The notes below the pieces were generated by a model that searched no databases, was not told where the DNA came from, and worked only from the letters and a program-made list of their open reading frames with translations. Positions 35,189-46,775 of a stretch of 64,000 nucleotides of DNA are shown here, in pieces (the stretch's first letter is position 1; every line of letters starts with the position of its first letter). The stretch covers positions 4,158,001 through 4,222,000 of the forward strand of contig NC_015675.1 of assembly GCF_000176035.2 (NCBI RefSeq), given 5' to 3'. This DNA is from Mesorhizobium opportunistum WSM2075. Its GTDB lineage: Bacteria > Pseudomonadota > Alphaproteobacteria > Rhizobiales > Rhizobiaceae. A program made the position numbers and the translations under genes.

Positions 35189-36316
35189 TCAGTAAACGAC
35201 GACGCTGCGGATCGACTTGCCCTCATGCATGAGGTCGAACCCCTTGTTGATGTCTTCCAGCTTCAGCGTGTGGGTGATCATCGGGTCGATCTGGATCTTG
35301 CCGTCCATGTACCAGTCGACGATTTTTGGCACATCGGTGCGGCCGCGGGCGCCGCCGAAGGCGGTACCCATCCAGGTGCGGCCGGTGACCAGTTGGAACG
35401 GCCGGGTCGAGATCTCCTGGCCGGCGCCGGCGACGCCGATGACCACCGACTTGCCCCAGCCGCGGTGCGAGGCCTCCAGCGCCTGGCGCATCACCTTGGT
35501 GTTGCCGGTGCAGTCGAAGGTGTAGTCGGCGCCGCCGATCTGGTCGGCGCCGCGCTTGGTCAGGTTGACGAGGTAAGGCACGATGTCGCCGTCGATCTCC
35601 TTCGGATTGACGAAATGCGTCATGCCGAAGCGCTCGCCCCATTCCTTCTTGTCGTTGTTCAGGTCGACGCCGATGATCATGTCGGCGCCAGCCAGTTTCA
35701 GGCCCTGGATGACGTTCAAGCCGATGCCGCCGAGGCCGAAGACCACCGCGGTGGCGCCGATCTCGACCTTGGCCGTGTTGATGACGGCGCCGATGCCGGT
35801 GGTCACCCCGCAGCCGATGTAGCAGATCTTGTCGAAGGGCGCGTCCGGATTGACCTTTGCGACGGCGATCTCGGGCAAGACCGTGAAATTGGAGAAGGTC
35901 GAGCAGCCCATATAGTGAAAGAGCTTGTCCTTGCCGATCGAGAAGCGCGACGAGCCGTCCGGCATCAATCCTTGCCCCTGCGTGGCGCGGATCGCCGTGC
36001 ACAAATTGGTTTTCCTCGACAGGCAGGACGGGCACTGCCGGCATTCGGGCGTGTAAAGCGGAATGACGTGATCGCCCTTCTTGACCGAGGTGACGCCCTT
36101 GCCGACATCGACGACGACACCTGCGCCTTCATGGCCGAGGATCGCGGGAAAGAGGCCTTCGGGATCGGCGCCCGACAACGTGAACTCGTCGGTGTGGCAA
36201 ATGCCGGTCGCCTTGATCTCGACCAGCACCTCGCCCTCGCGCGGACCGTCGAGGTCGACCTCCATGATCTCCAGCGGCTTTCCGGCGGCAACAGCGACTG
36301 CGGCGCGGGTTTTCAT
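35189..36316 (-). CDS. adhC: S-(hydroxymethyl)glutathione dehydrogenase / class III alcohol dehydrogenase
   Basis: A 375-residue zinc-dependent dehydrogenase that oxidises S-hydroxymethylglutathione with NAD+. The catalytic zinc site is in [17 protein letters not shown], and the structural zinc site is the four Cys of [17 protein letters not shown]. The NAD-binding Rossmann stretch is [20 protein letters not shown]. It is named frmA, flhA or adhI in other bacteria. The ATG at 36316 follows TAGGAGGAAAT. It lies upstream of gfa on the same strand. Confidence 0.95.
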   Translation of the reverse strand: MKTRAAVAVAAGKPLEIMEVDLDGPREGEVLVEIKATGICHTDEFTLSGADPEGLFPAILGHEGAGVVVDVGKGVTSVKKGDHVIPLYTPECRQCPSCLSRKTNLCTAIRATQGQGLMPDGSSRFSIGKDKLFHYMGCSTFSNFTVLPEIAVAKVNPDAPFDKICYIGCGVTTGIGAVINTAKVEIGATAVVFGLGGIGLNVIQGLKLAGADMIIGVDLNNDKKEWGERFGMTHFVNPKEIDGDIVPYLVNLTKRGADQIGGADYTFDCTGNTKVMRQALEASHRGWGKSVVIGVAGAGQEISTRPFQLVTGRTWMGTAFGGARGRTDVPKIVDWYMDGKIQIDPMITHTLKLEDINKGFDLMHEGKSIRSVVVY

Positions 36317-36554
36317 CAGGTATTTCCTCCTAAGGCGATTTTTGCACCCAAGCTTTCAGGTTTTGGCCTGCTCATCAACCGTCAGATGAGACGAAATGTC
36401 GGCTTTCATGACGCAGACAGCACATCCCTGAGCGCCACGAGGCAACGCTGGAGGGCTTCGAGAGCGCGACCTGCGTGTCGCCCACCCCGGCACTTGAGAG
36501 ATGGCCACATAGTCCATAGAACTGAGCCTTCGTCCGGAGGGGAATGTCGCGCGC
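36317..36554. other. Divergent promoter region between adhC and pccA, no gene seen
   Basis: This 238-base gap separates the divergent adhC and pccA starts. It holds the ribosome binding sites of both genes (adhC at about 36326-36331; GGAGGGG for pccA at about 36537-36543). I see no coding potential and no clear operator. Confidence 0.5.
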
Positions 36555-38567
<2,013 letters not shown>

Positions 38568-38673
38568 GCGAGTTGGAAGCCTGTGGCCGGCGGTCGTTTG
38601 TGCTGGACTGGTATCGCGCTGTCCCGGACAATACATCTCCATCGACTCAAAATCTTAGGCAGCACGAGAAACC

Positions 38674-41600
38674 ATGGCGGATGAGAGACTTCCACGCGAC
38701 CCCCTGAAGCGCGAAGCCGCGATTGCGGCCGCGCGGCCGGAGGTGCCGGCGCGGCCGTTCGTCCATCTGCGCGTGCATTCGGCCTATTCCCTGCTTGAAG
38801 GCGCGCTTCAGATCGGCAAGATCGTCGGTCACGCCGTGAAGGACGAAGCGCCGGCTATCGCCGTCACCGACACCAACAATCTGTTCGGCGCGCTCGAATT
38901 TGCGCAGAAAGCGGTCAAGGACGGTATCCAGCCGATCATCGGCTGTCAGGTCGCGCTCGCCTTTTCCGGAGAGAACAGCGACGGCCAGCGCGACCGCCGG
39001 CGGCAGGGTCCGGAGATGCGGCCGGTCGTGCTGCTCGCGGCGACCGAAGCCGGCTATTCCAATCTGGTCCGGCTTGTCAGCGGCGTCTACCTGGAAACAC
39101 CGCCCGGCGAGGCGGTACACCTGACCACCGAGACCCTGGCCGGGCAGACCGACGGGCTGATCTGCCTCAGCGGCGGGCCGCGCGGCCCGATCGGCAATGC
39201 GTTGAAAGAGGATCGCCGCGACCTGGCCGAGACGCGGCTATTGACCTTGAAAACACTCTTTGGCGACCGTCTTTATGTCGAGCTGGACCGGGTTGCTGGC
39301 TATGACAGGGTCATCGAGCACTCGACGATCGAGCTCGCCTACGCGCACGAACTTCCGCTTGTCGCCACCAACGAGGCCTTTTTCTCCTCGCGCGACGATT
39401 ATGAGGCGCACGATGCGCTGATTGCGATCGCCGAGGGCTCGGTGGTCGCCGTCGACACCCGCCGCCGGCTGTCGCCGGACAATTTCCTGCGCAGCCAGGC
39501 CGACATGGCAAAGCTGTTCGCCGACCTGCCGGAAGCTATCGACAACACGATCGAGATCGCGCTGCGCTGTTCCTATTATCCAAAAACCCGCAGTCCGATC
39601 CTGCCGCGCTTCACCGGCGGCGATACCACCGACAAGGACGCCGCCGAAAAGGCCGAGGCCGAGGAATTGGCCCGCCAGGCGCGCGAGGGGTTGGACGCGC
39701 GGCTCGCCCTGCACGGTCCGACGCCGGGCTACACGGTCGAACAGTACCGCGAGCGGCTCGAATTCGAGCTCGGCATCATCGAGAAGATGAAATTCCCGGG
39801 CTATTTCCTGATCGTTGCCGACTTCATCAAATGGGCCAAGGCGCAAGGCATTCCGGTCGGGCCGGGCCGTGGGTCGGGCGCCGGCTCGCTTGTCGCCTAT
39901 TCGACGACCATCACCGACATCGATCCGTTGCGCTTCTCGCTGCTGTTCGAGCGCTTCCTCAATCCGGACCGTGTGTCGATGCCCGATTTCGACATCGACT
40001 TCTGCCAGGATCGCCGCGAGGAGGTGATCCGTTACGTCCAGCAGAAATACGGCCGCGACCAGGTTGGCCAGATCATCACCTTCGGTACGCTGCAGGCCCG
40101 CGCGGTATTGCGCGACGTCGGCCGCGTGCTGCAGATGCCTTATGGCCAGGTCGACAAGCTGTCCAAGATGGTGCCGCAGAACCCGGCCAATCCGGTGAAA
40201 CTCGCCGATGCCATAGCCAACGAACCTCGCTTCGCCGAAGAAGCCGAGAAGGAGCCGATCGTCCAGACGCTGCTCGACATGGCGCAGAAGCTGGAGGGTC
40301 TCTATCGCCACGCCTCGACCCACGCCGCCGGCATCGTCATCGGCGACCGGCCTTTGTCGGAGCTGGTGCCGATGTATCGCGATCCGCGCTCGGACATGCC
40401 GGTCACCCAGTTCAACATGAAATATGTCGAGCAGGCCGGACTGGTGAAGTTCGACTTCCTCGGCCTGAAAACGCTGACGGTGCTGGAGACGGCGGTGAAA
40501 CTGATCCGCCGCCGCGGTATCGACATCGACCTGGCGACAATCCCGCTCGACGATCCCGACACCTACTCCATGCTGTCGCGCGGCGAGGTGGTCGGCGTGT
40601 TCCAGGTGGAAAGTGCCGGCATGCGCAAGGCGTTGATCGGCATGCGGCCCGATTGCATCGAGGACATCATCGCCCTGGTCGCGCTCTACCGTCCGGGCCC
40701 GATGGAGAACATCCCGACCTACAACGCCAGAAAGCATGGCGAGGAGGAGATGGCCTCGATCCATCCCAAGATCGACCATCTGGTGAAGGAGACGCAAGGC
40801 GTCATCGTCTACCAGGAACAGGTCATGCAGATCGCGCAGGAGCTGTCCGGCTATTCGCTCGGCGAAGCCGACCTTCTGCGCCGCGCCATGGGCAAGAAGA
40901 TCCGCGCCGAGATGGACAAGCAGCGCGAGCGCTTCGTCTCCGGCGCGGTCGAGCGCGGCGTGGCAAAACCGCAAGCCGACTTCATTTTCGACCTGCTGGC
41001 CAAGTTCGCCGACTATGGTTTCAACAAGTCGCACGCCGCCGCCTACGCCGTCGTGTCGTACCAGACCGCCTATCTGAAGGCGCATTATCCGGTCGAGTTC
41101 CTGGCGGCATCGATGACGCTTGACATGGGCAACACCGACAAGCTCGCCGACTTCCGCCAGGATGCGCTGCGCCTGGGCATCGAGGTTCTGGCGCCGTCGG
41201 TGATGACCAGCTTCCGCGCTTTCGAGGTCGGCGAGAACCGCATCTATTATTCGATGGCCGCGCTCAAGGGCGTCGGCGACGCGGCGGTCGAACACATCGT
41301 TGCCGTGCGCGGCGAAAAACCGTTCAAGAACCTTGCCGACTTCTGCGAACGGGTCGACCCCAAGATCGTCGGCAAGCGGGTCTTCGAAAGCCTGATCATG
41401 GCCGGCGCGCTCGATTGTTTCGGCCACGACCGTGCAGCGATGTTGGCCGGCGTCGAACGGATGATGGGGCTGGCCTCGCTTGCCCAGCAGAACGCCGTTT
41501 CAGGCCAGGCCGATATTTTCGGCGCCTCGCTCGGCGCGCAATCGCAGGCGCTCAATCTGCCGGCGACGGATCCATGGCTCGCCGCCGACCGGCTGCACCG

Positions 41601-42201
41601 CGAATTCCAGGTTGTCGGCTTCTATCTCTCAGCCCACCCGCTCGACGAATACAAGGCTGCCCTGCAGAAGATGCGGGTGCAGAACTGGGCCGAGTTTTCG
41701 GCCGCCGTCAAGCGTGGCGCCACCGCCGGCCGGCTTGCCGGCACGGTGACCAGCAAGCAGGAGCGCAAGACGCGCACCGGCAACAAGATGGGCGTGGTGG
41801 CCTTCTCTGATACGTCAGGCCAATACGAGGCCGTGCTGTTTTCGGAAGGGCTGGCGCAATATCGCGACCTCCTGGAAGCCGGCCGCTCCGTCGTCATCAC
41901 GGTCGCGGCGGAGGACAGGCCCGAAGGCGTCAATTTGCGCATCAATTCCGTGCAATCCCTGGAGGACGAGGCAAGCCGCATCCAGAAGGCGCTGCGCATT
42001 TTCGTCAGGAACGATGGGCCGGCCTCGATGATCCAGTCCCAGCTCACCCAGCGCGGCGAAAGCCAGGTGAGCATCATCGTCATCAAGGACGAGGCGCAGG
42101 GCGAGGTCGAGATTGCCTTGCAGGGCGGCTACCGCGTCTCGCCGCAGATCGCTTCGGCGATGCGCGCCGTCCCCGGCGTGGTCGAAGTGGAGCTGGTGTG
42201 A
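38674..42201 (+). CDS. dnaE: DNA polymerase III alpha subunit
   Basis: The replicative polymerase, 1175 residues, close to E. coli DnaE (1160). The PHP domain is at the N-terminus (FVHLRVHSAYSLLEGAL). The palm domain shows GPGRGSGAGSLVAY and MPDFDIDFCQDRREEV with the catalytic Asp residues. The helix-hairpin-helix region includes AALKGVGDAAVEHIV, and the OB domain lies near the C-terminus (RLAGTVTSKQERKTRTGNKM). It is of the full-length DnaE1 type; DnaE2-type proteins accompany imuA/imuB, which are absent here. The ATG at 38674 is the natural start. Confidence 0.97.
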   Translation: MADERLPRDPLKREAAIAAARPEVPARPFVHLRVHSAYSLLEGALQIGKIVGHAVKDEAPAIAVTDTNNLFGALEFAQKAVKDGIQPIIGCQVALAFSGENSDGQRDRRRQGPEMRPVVLLAATEAGYSNLVRLVSGVYLETPPGEAVHLTTETLAGQTDGLICLSGGPRGPIGNALKEDRRDLAETRLLTLKTLFGDRLYVELDRVAGYDRVIEHSTIELAYAHELPLVATNEAFFSSRDDYEAHDALIAIAEGSVVAVDTRRRLSPDNFLRSQADMAKLFADLPEAIDNTIEIALRCSYYPKTRSPILPRFTGGDTTDKDAAEKAEAEELARQAREGLDARLALHGPTPGYTVEQYRERLEFELGIIEKMKFPGYFLIVADFIKWAKAQGIPVGPGRGSGAGSLVAYSTTITDIDPLRFSLLFERFLNPDRVSMPDFDIDFCQDRREEVIRYVQQKYGRDQVGQIITFGTLQARAVLRDVGRVLQMPYGQVDKLSKMVPQNPANPVKLADAIANEPRFAEEAEKEPIVQTLLDMAQKLEGLYRHASTHAAGIVIGDRPLSELVPMYRDPRSDMPVTQFNMKYVEQAGLVKFDFLGLKTLTVLETAVKLIRRRGIDIDLATIPLDDPDTYSMLSRGEVVGVFQVESAGMRKALIGMRPDCIEDIIALVALYRPGPMENIPTYNARKHGEEEMASIHPKIDHLVKETQGVIVYQEQVMQIAQELSGYSLGEADLLRRAMGKKIRAEMDKQRERFVSGAVERGVAKPQADFIFDLLAKFADYGFNKSHAAAYAVVSYQTAYLKAHYPVEFLAASMTLDMGNTDKLADFRQDALRLGIEVLAPSVMTSFRAFEVGENRIYYSMAALKGVGDAAVEHIVAVRGEKPFKNLADFCERVDPKIVGKRVFESLIMAGALDCFGHDRAAMLAGVERMMGLASLAQQNAVSGQADIFGASLGAQSQALNLPATDPWLAADRLHREFQVVGFYLSAHPLDEYKAALQKMRVQNWAEFSAAVKRGATAGRLAGTVTSKQERKTRTGNKMGVVAFSDTSGQYEAVLFSEGLAQYRDLLEAGRSVVITVAAEDRPEGVNLRINSVQSLEDEASRIQKALRIFVRNDGPASMIQSQLTQRGESQVSIIVIKDEAQGEVEIALQGGYRVSPQIASAMRAVPGVVEVELV

Positions 42202-42265
42202 TCGCCGCCTTTGCAAGGCGGCCGCGCGCCGGGCAGCATTGGCGGCCCACACCACCGCGATCGGC

Positions 42266-43069
42266 ATGAAGACCGCCGACAGGGGCACATCGCGAGACCT
42301 TCCCGCGCTCGCGCGGCTGCGCAACACGCTGCGCAAGCTCTATCATGGGCGCACGCCGGCCGCTTTCCGGTTCCAACTGGTGGCTGTCATCATCGACCTG
42401 GCCATCATCGCCTTCTTCATCGCCACGCCGGTCATCCAGCAGACGGCCTCGTTTCTGTGGCTGGACTATGCCGTGGCGGCCCTCGTTGCCGCCGATCTGA
42501 CCGCCAGGCTGCTGGCTTCCAATGACATGCTGCGCCTGATGAAGCAGCCGACCTTCTGGGTGGATGTCTTCATCCTTCTGACGCTGCTGATGCCGACGGC
42601 GCTCGCCAGCCTCGGCTTTCTGCGCATCCTGCGGCTGTGGTCACTGTCGCGCAGCGGTTCGATCTGGCGGCATTTCGAGATGCGTGGTTTGCGCCCGTGG
42701 CGCGAGGCGAGCCACGCGGTCATCAACCTCTTGACGTTTCTTTTCGTCATCACCGGCTTCGTCTACACGTTCTTTTTCCGCAACGGAGCCGGGCTGGAGA
42801 ACTACATCGACGCGCTTTATTTCACCGTCGCTACGGTGACGACGACCGGTTTCGGCGACATCGTGCTGCCTGGCATAGCCGGCAAGCTGACGGCGATCGT
42901 CACCATGATCATCGGCATATCGCTGTTCGTCAGGCTGGCACAGGCGATTTTTCGACCCGCAAAGGTGTTCTTTCCCTGTCCGCAATGCGGATTGCAGCGG
43001 CATGAACCGGATGCCGTGCACTGCAAGGCCTGCGGGCACGTCCTCAACATCCCGAACGAAGGCGACTAG
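42266..43069 (+). CDS. Voltage-gated-like potassium channel with C-terminal zinc ribbon
   Basis: A 267-residue membrane protein with six hydrophobic segments, including an Arg-bearing helix (LRILRLWSLSRS, about residues 119-130) like a voltage sensor. The pore follows, with the filter sequence TTTGFGD (192-198) in place of the usual TVGYGD. The C-terminal 30 residues form a four-Cys zinc ribbon (Cys238, Cys241, Cys253 and Cys256; FFPCPQCGLQRH, then HCKACGHVL). The expected role is potassium flux; the zinc ribbon is a probable cytosolic regulatory or assembly element. The start at 42266 (MKTADRGTSRD) lies 64 bases after dnaE. Confidence 0.82.
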   Translation: MKTADRGTSRDLPALARLRNTLRKLYHGRTPAAFRFQLVAVIIDLAIIAFFIATPVIQQTASFLWLDYAVAALVAADLTARLLASNDMLRLMKQPTFWVDVFILLTLLMPTALASLGFLRILRLWSLSRSGSIWRHFEMRGLRPWREASHAVINLLTFLFVITGFVYTFFFRNGAGLENYIDALYFTVATVTTTGFGDIVLPGIAGKLTAIVTMIIGISLFVRLAQAIFRPAKVFFPCPQCGLQRHEPDAVHCKACGHVLNIPNEGD

Positions 43070-43084
43070 GTGTATTGGCCGGCG

Positions 43085-44017
43085 TTACGATGCCGCCACT
43101 TCAGCCGGCTTTACCGGCCTGCGCTGCAGATTGAGCAGGTTGCCCATCAGGATCAGCAGCGCGCCGCCCGCGGTGAAGGCGTCGATCTGCTCCTGGTAAA
43201 GCAGCCAGCCGACCAGCGCCGACAACGGTACGCGCAAAAAATCCATCGGCGAAATGACGGTCGCGTCGGCATAGGTGAGCGCGCGGGCCATGCAGAAATG
43301 CGATGACATGCCGGTGAAGGCGATCAGCACGATCCATGGCCAAAGCTCCAATGGAGGGTTGCGCCATTCGTAAAGGGCTGGAACGAGGCCAACCACCGAT
43401 TGGATGATCAGCATCCAGAAGATGATACGCACGACGCTGTCCGTGCGCGTCAGCGATTTGACCAGGACCACCGAAATGCCGAAGCAGACCGCGGCGCCCA
43501 GCACGACCAGATGTCCCGGATCAACCGAGCCTACCCCTGGACGCACGATGACCACCACGCCGATCAGCCCGAGAACGACAGCCGCGAGTTTCGGACGGCT
43601 CAGTCTTTCGCCGAGAAATGTCACCGCCAGGATCGCCGTCCAGATCGGTGTCGTGAATTCGATCGAAATCAGCACCGCCAGCGGAATCAAGGTCAAGGCG
43701 TAGAGCCATGCAGCCTGCCCGGTATAGTGGATGACGTTGCGCGCGATATGGGCGAGGGGGCGCTGCGTGCGCATCGCCGTAAAGCCGCCGCTGGTCAGTA
43801 CCAGCGGCAGGAGGATGAAGAAGCCGATCACCGAGCGCAGTTCCAGCACCTGGAAGACATTGAGTTCGGCCGTCGTGGCGCGGCCGGCCACCGACATCGC
43901 CAGGAACGAGGCGATCGACAGCGCCATCCAGAAAGCGGCCTTGGAAATGGAGGGGGCAGGTGACATGCCCGCTATGTCGCAGGCCGTGGCTTTTGGAGCA
44001 ATCGCTAGTTGCGCCAT
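43085..44017 (-). CDS. EamA (DMT) family transporter
   Basis: A 310-residue inner-membrane protein with about ten hydrophobic segments arranged as two EamA repeats (for example LAVLISIEFTTPIWTAILAV with FLGERLSRPKLAAVVLGLIG, and VISPMDFLRVPLSALVGWLL). Family members export amino acids or small metabolites, with poorly predictable substrates. The start at 44017 is used; the ATG at 43966 (MSPAPSISK) would give the more usual N-terminus but has no ribosome binding site. It stops 15 bases from the convergent channel gene. Confidence 0.85.
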   Translation of the reverse strand: MAQLAIAPKATACDIAGMSPAPSISKAAFWMALSIASFLAMSVAGRATTAELNVFQVLELRSVIGFFILLPLVLTSGGFTAMRTQRPLAHIARNVIHYTGQAAWLYALTLIPLAVLISIEFTTPIWTAILAVTFLGERLSRPKLAAVVLGLIGVVVIVRPGVGSVDPGHLVVLGAAVCFGISVVLVKSLTRTDSVVRIIFWMLIIQSVVGLVPALYEWRNPPLELWPWIVLIAFTGMSSHFCMARALTYADATVISPMDFLRVPLSALVGWLLYQEQIDAFTAGGALLILMGNLLNLQRRPVKPAEVAAS

Positions 44018-44160
44018 TCTTCTGGGCCAGTTGCAATGGGCAGCGTTGCAAAACGGTCATGCCGCGGGTGGAACCTGATACGGCAAGGGGCGTTGAGTTC
44101 CGATATCCAGCCGTGCTTCGCAAGACGTTTTGCCCTCCAATTTCGACAAGGAGAGTTTCG

Positions 44161-44667
44161 ATGAGACCATTCGCGCAATTCGCGCTTGCCGGATGTCTTC
44201 TGGCCGCGACCGGTACGGCACATGCAGACGAGGCCAAGTTCCTGCAGTCATTCAAGGGCAATTTCGCCGGCAAAGGTATCGTCAAGGTCACCACCGACGC
44301 GCCGACGGTGAACGTGTCCTGCACATTCAAATCGAACGCGACATCGACGTCACTGGCGCTCGACGGCAATTGCCGCGGGCTCATTGTGGTGACGCGTGCC
44401 ATCAGCGCCGACCTGAAGGCCGCCGGCGCGAAATACAGCGGGACCTATGTCGGGTCGCGGACGGGGCCGGCACAGCTCAACGGCAGCCGTTCGGGCAATG
44501 CGATCAATCTCGGCATTCGCTGGGCAAAGGATGTCAACGGTGATCGGAAGGCGCAGATGAAGGTCGAAAAGACGGGCGAGAACGGCATCCGGCTGACGGT
44601 TGTCGACACCGACCCAAAGACCGGCAAGAGCATCGTGACGAGCCGGATCGATCTGAGGCGTACCTGA
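44161..44667 (+). CDS. Small secreted protein, unknown function
   Basis: A 168-residue protein with a signal peptide (FAQFALAGCLLAATGTAHA-D). The mature part is beta-rich, with alternating hydrophobic strands (AGKGIVKVTTDAPTVNVSCTF, LNGSRSGNAINLGIRWAKD) and no catalytic motif. It resembles small periplasmic beta-barrel-like proteins of unknown function. The ATG at 44161 follows AAGGAGAG, so the start is firm. It is convergent with dinB, whose stop lies 43 bases beyond its end. No family name can be supported. Confidence 0.7.
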   Translation: MRPFAQFALAGCLLAATGTAHADEAKFLQSFKGNFAGKGIVKVTTDAPTVNVSCTFKSNATSTSLALDGNCRGLIVVTRAISADLKAAGAKYSGTYVGSRTGPAQLNGSRSGNAINLGIRWAKDVNGDRKAQMKVEKTGENGIRLTVVDTDPKTGKSIVTSRIDLRRT

Positions 44668-44710
44668 TTCTCGATGCACAGAGGGTAGTGGACGCATCCC
44701 TGGGGCAGCG

Positions 44711-46027
44711 TCATTCCTCGAGCGGCTCCGGTGGATGGGCATCTCGCCCTTTGCCGAATGTATAACCGGTTTCCACCGCCTTGCGACCGAACTTGTCGCG
44801 CAAGGCATCGATGGCGCCCTCGGCCATGGCGCGTTTGCGCGACTGGAGGTCGACCAGATCCGGCGGGTCGGCCTTGTCGTCGTCGGAGAGGTCGCTGACG
44901 CCGATGCCGAGCAATCGGAATTTCGTTCCGTCGGTTTCCTTGCGCAGAAGCTCTACGCCAGTCGAAAAGATGCGATCCGCCAGCCTGGTCGGATCGCCAA
45001 GCTGGCGATTGCGCGTGCGCAGCCTGAAATCCTGGGTCTTCAGCTTCAGCACCACGGTGCGTCCGGCGATGCCTGATTTTTTCAGCCTCGCCGAGACCTT
45101 CTCCGAAAGGCCTCTCAGCACCGAGACGAGCTCCTCCAGCGACGCGATGTCGGTGTCGAAGGTGGTTTCGGCCGAGACGCTCTTGGCGTCCTGGTCGGGC
45201 TCGACGCGGCGCACGTCCTCGCCGCGCGAAAGCCGGTAGAGCCGGTCACCCATCGTGCCATAGCGGCGCATCAGGTCGGCGCGTTCCATCTTCTGAAGCT
45301 GGCCGATGGTGCGGATGCCGTCGCGCTCCAGCGTGGCGTTGAACGCCTTGCCGACGCCCCAGATCATGGTCACCGGCTGCACCGCCAGGAAGCCGACCGC
45401 CTCGGCCTCGCCGATGATCGAAAAGCCGCGCGGCTTGCGGAAGTCCGACGCGATCTTGGCGAGGAACTTGCAGTAGGAGAGGCCGGCGGAGACGGTGATG
45501 CCGATCTCCTTCTCGACGGCCAGCGCAAAGCGCGCCAGCACCACCGCCGGCGGCAGGCCGTGCAGCCGTTCGGTGCCAGAGAGATCGAGGAATGCCTCGT
45601 CGATCGACAGCGGCTCGACCAGCGGCGTCAGGGCCTGCATCATGGCGCGCACCTCGCGGCCGACACGAACGTATTTCTCCATGTTGGGCGGGATCACGAC
45701 CGCTTCCGGGCAGGCCTCGAGCGCCTTGAACATCGGCATCGCCGAGCGCACGCCCCGGATGCGGGCGATGTAGCAGGCGGTGGAGACCACACCGCGCTTG
45801 CCGCCGCCGATGATCAGCGGCTTGTCCTTGAGCGTCGGGTTGTCGCGCTTCTCGATCGCCGCATAGAAGGCATCGCAATCGATATGGGCGAGGTGCAGCC
45901 GGTAAAGTTCTGGATGGCGGGCAAGGCGAGGGCTGCCGCAGCGTTCGCAGCGGCGCGTTTCACTGCGCTGATACGTCAGGCAGTCACGGCAAAAACCGTG
46001 ATCGGGATTGTTGACAGGAGCCGCCAT
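44711..46027 (-). CDS. dinB: DNA polymerase IV with N-terminal zinc-ribbon
   Basis: A 438-residue Y-family translesion polymerase. The catalytic acidic residues are in HIDCDAFYA (Asp50, Asp52) and [12 protein letters not shown]. The helix-hairpin-helix and little-finger regions follow ([20 protein letters not shown]). An N-terminal extension carries four Cys (Cys13, Cys16, Cys27 and Cys30: [10 protein letters not shown], then CERCGSP), a probable zinc ribbon absent from E. coli DinB. The start at 46027 ([11 protein letters not shown]) is chosen because a LexA box at 46034-46048 lies just upstream and would be inside a longer frame. It is probably SOS-induced. Confidence 0.93.
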   Translation of the reverse strand: MAAPVNNPDHGFCRDCLTYQRSETRRCERCGSPRLARHPELYRLHLAHIDCDAFYAAIEKRDNPTLKDKPLIIGGGKRGVVSTACYIARIRGVRSAMPMFKALEACPEAVVIPPNMEKYVRVGREVRAMMQALTPLVEPLSIDEAFLDLSGTERLHGLPPAVVLARFALAVEKEIGITVSAGLSYCKFLAKIASDFRKPRGFSIIGEAEAVGFLAVQPVTMIWGVGKAFNATLERDGIRTIGQLQKMERADLMRRYGTMGDRLYRLSRGEDVRRVEPDQDAKSVSAETTFDTDIASLEELVSVLRGLSEKVSARLKKSGIAGRTVVLKLKTQDFRLRTRNRQLGDPTRLADRIFSTGVELLRKETDGTKFRLLGIGVSDLSDDDKADPPDLVDLQSRKRAMAEGAIDALRDKFGRKAVETGYTFGKGRDAHPPEPLEE

Positions 46028-46033
46028 CACTGC

Positions 46034-46048
46034 GAACATAAAGAGAAC
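46034..46048 (-). promoter_or_regulatory. LexA (SOS) box upstream of dinB
   Basis: GAACATAAAGAGAAC on the + strand equals GTTC-N7-GTTC on the reverse strand, an exact match to the alphaproteobacterial LexA site. It begins 7 bases upstream of the dinB ATG at 46027, a typical operator position. The divergent GNAT gene at 46106 could share the site. Confidence 0.82.
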
Positions 46049-46105
46049 AAAAGCAATGGTACGACAGTGCAAGGCCAGCGACAAGCTTAGCCTGGGGAGA
46101 ACCGT

Positions 46106-46693
46106 ATGAGCACGACCATAGTGCCGCTGGCGCCTGAGCTCTGGCCTGATTTCGAGGACCTTTTCGGCAAGCAAGGCGCCTGCTACGGTTGCTGGTGCAC
46201 GCATTTCCGGCTGGCGCCGGCAGCGCGGCGCGAGAGCAGCCGTGAACGCAACAAGGACCACATCAAGGCACGCATCGAAGCCGGTCCGCCGCCGGGTCTG
46301 CTGGCCTTCGAGGACGGCAAGGCGGTTGGCTGGATGCAGATCGGGCCGCGCGCCGACGTGCCCGAATGGAACAACAAGGGCAGGGGCTCGGCGCCGATCG
46401 ATCCCGCCGACGCTGCCGATCCGGCCGTCTGGGCGATCTCGTGTTTTTTCATCCGCTCCAAGGCGCGCGGCAGGGGCATCACGCACCGGCTCGTCGAAGG
46501 TGGCGTCGAGTTTGCCCGCGGGAATGGCGCACGGCTTGTCGAGGCGTGTCCAATAGACCTGTCCCGCGATTCGCGTTCGCTCGGGCTGTTCGTCGGCTCG
46601 TCGCGGGTCTTCGAGAAGGCCGGCTTCGAGAGGCTCGTCGAACGCAAGGCCGGCCGGCCATTGATGCGGCTGGTGCTGGAGCCTCGCGCCTGA
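46106..46693 (+). CDS. GNAT family N-acetyltransferase
   Basis: A 195-residue acetyltransferase. The stretch [22 protein letters not shown] contains the acetyl-CoA-binding R-G-R-G-I motif A. The C-terminus ([21 protein letters not shown]) is typical GNAT motif B. The N-terminus is rich in Cys ([11 protein letters not shown]), as in a GNAT subgroup that I recall by sequence but not by function. It is divergent from dinB, with the LexA box between them. The acceptor is unknown. Confidence 0.83.
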   Translation: MSTTIVPLAPELWPDFEDLFGKQGACYGCWCTHFRLAPAARRESSRERNKDHIKARIEAGPPPGLLAFEDGKAVGWMQIGPRADVPEWNNKGRGSAPIDPADAADPAVWAISCFFIRSKARGRGITHRLVEGGVEFARGNGARLVEACPIDLSRDSRSLGLFVGSSRVFEKAGFERLVERKAGRPLMRLVLEPRA

Positions 46694-46775
46694 CCATCGT
46701 CGTCTTGCAGTTGCGATGGTATTTCCCTACCAGAAGTACGAAGCGATTTTGCCTTTTGACCAGAGGGGAATTCCC

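Noticed and set aside
39238..41427. A long reverse open frame inside dnaE
   Set aside because: dnaE has clear polymerase motifs over its full length; the reverse frame is a codon-bias artefact.
46028..46486. A longer DinB reading frame starting upstream
   Set aside because: It would place the LexA box inside the coding region and adds sequence antisense to the GNAT gene; the ATG at 46027 is better supported.
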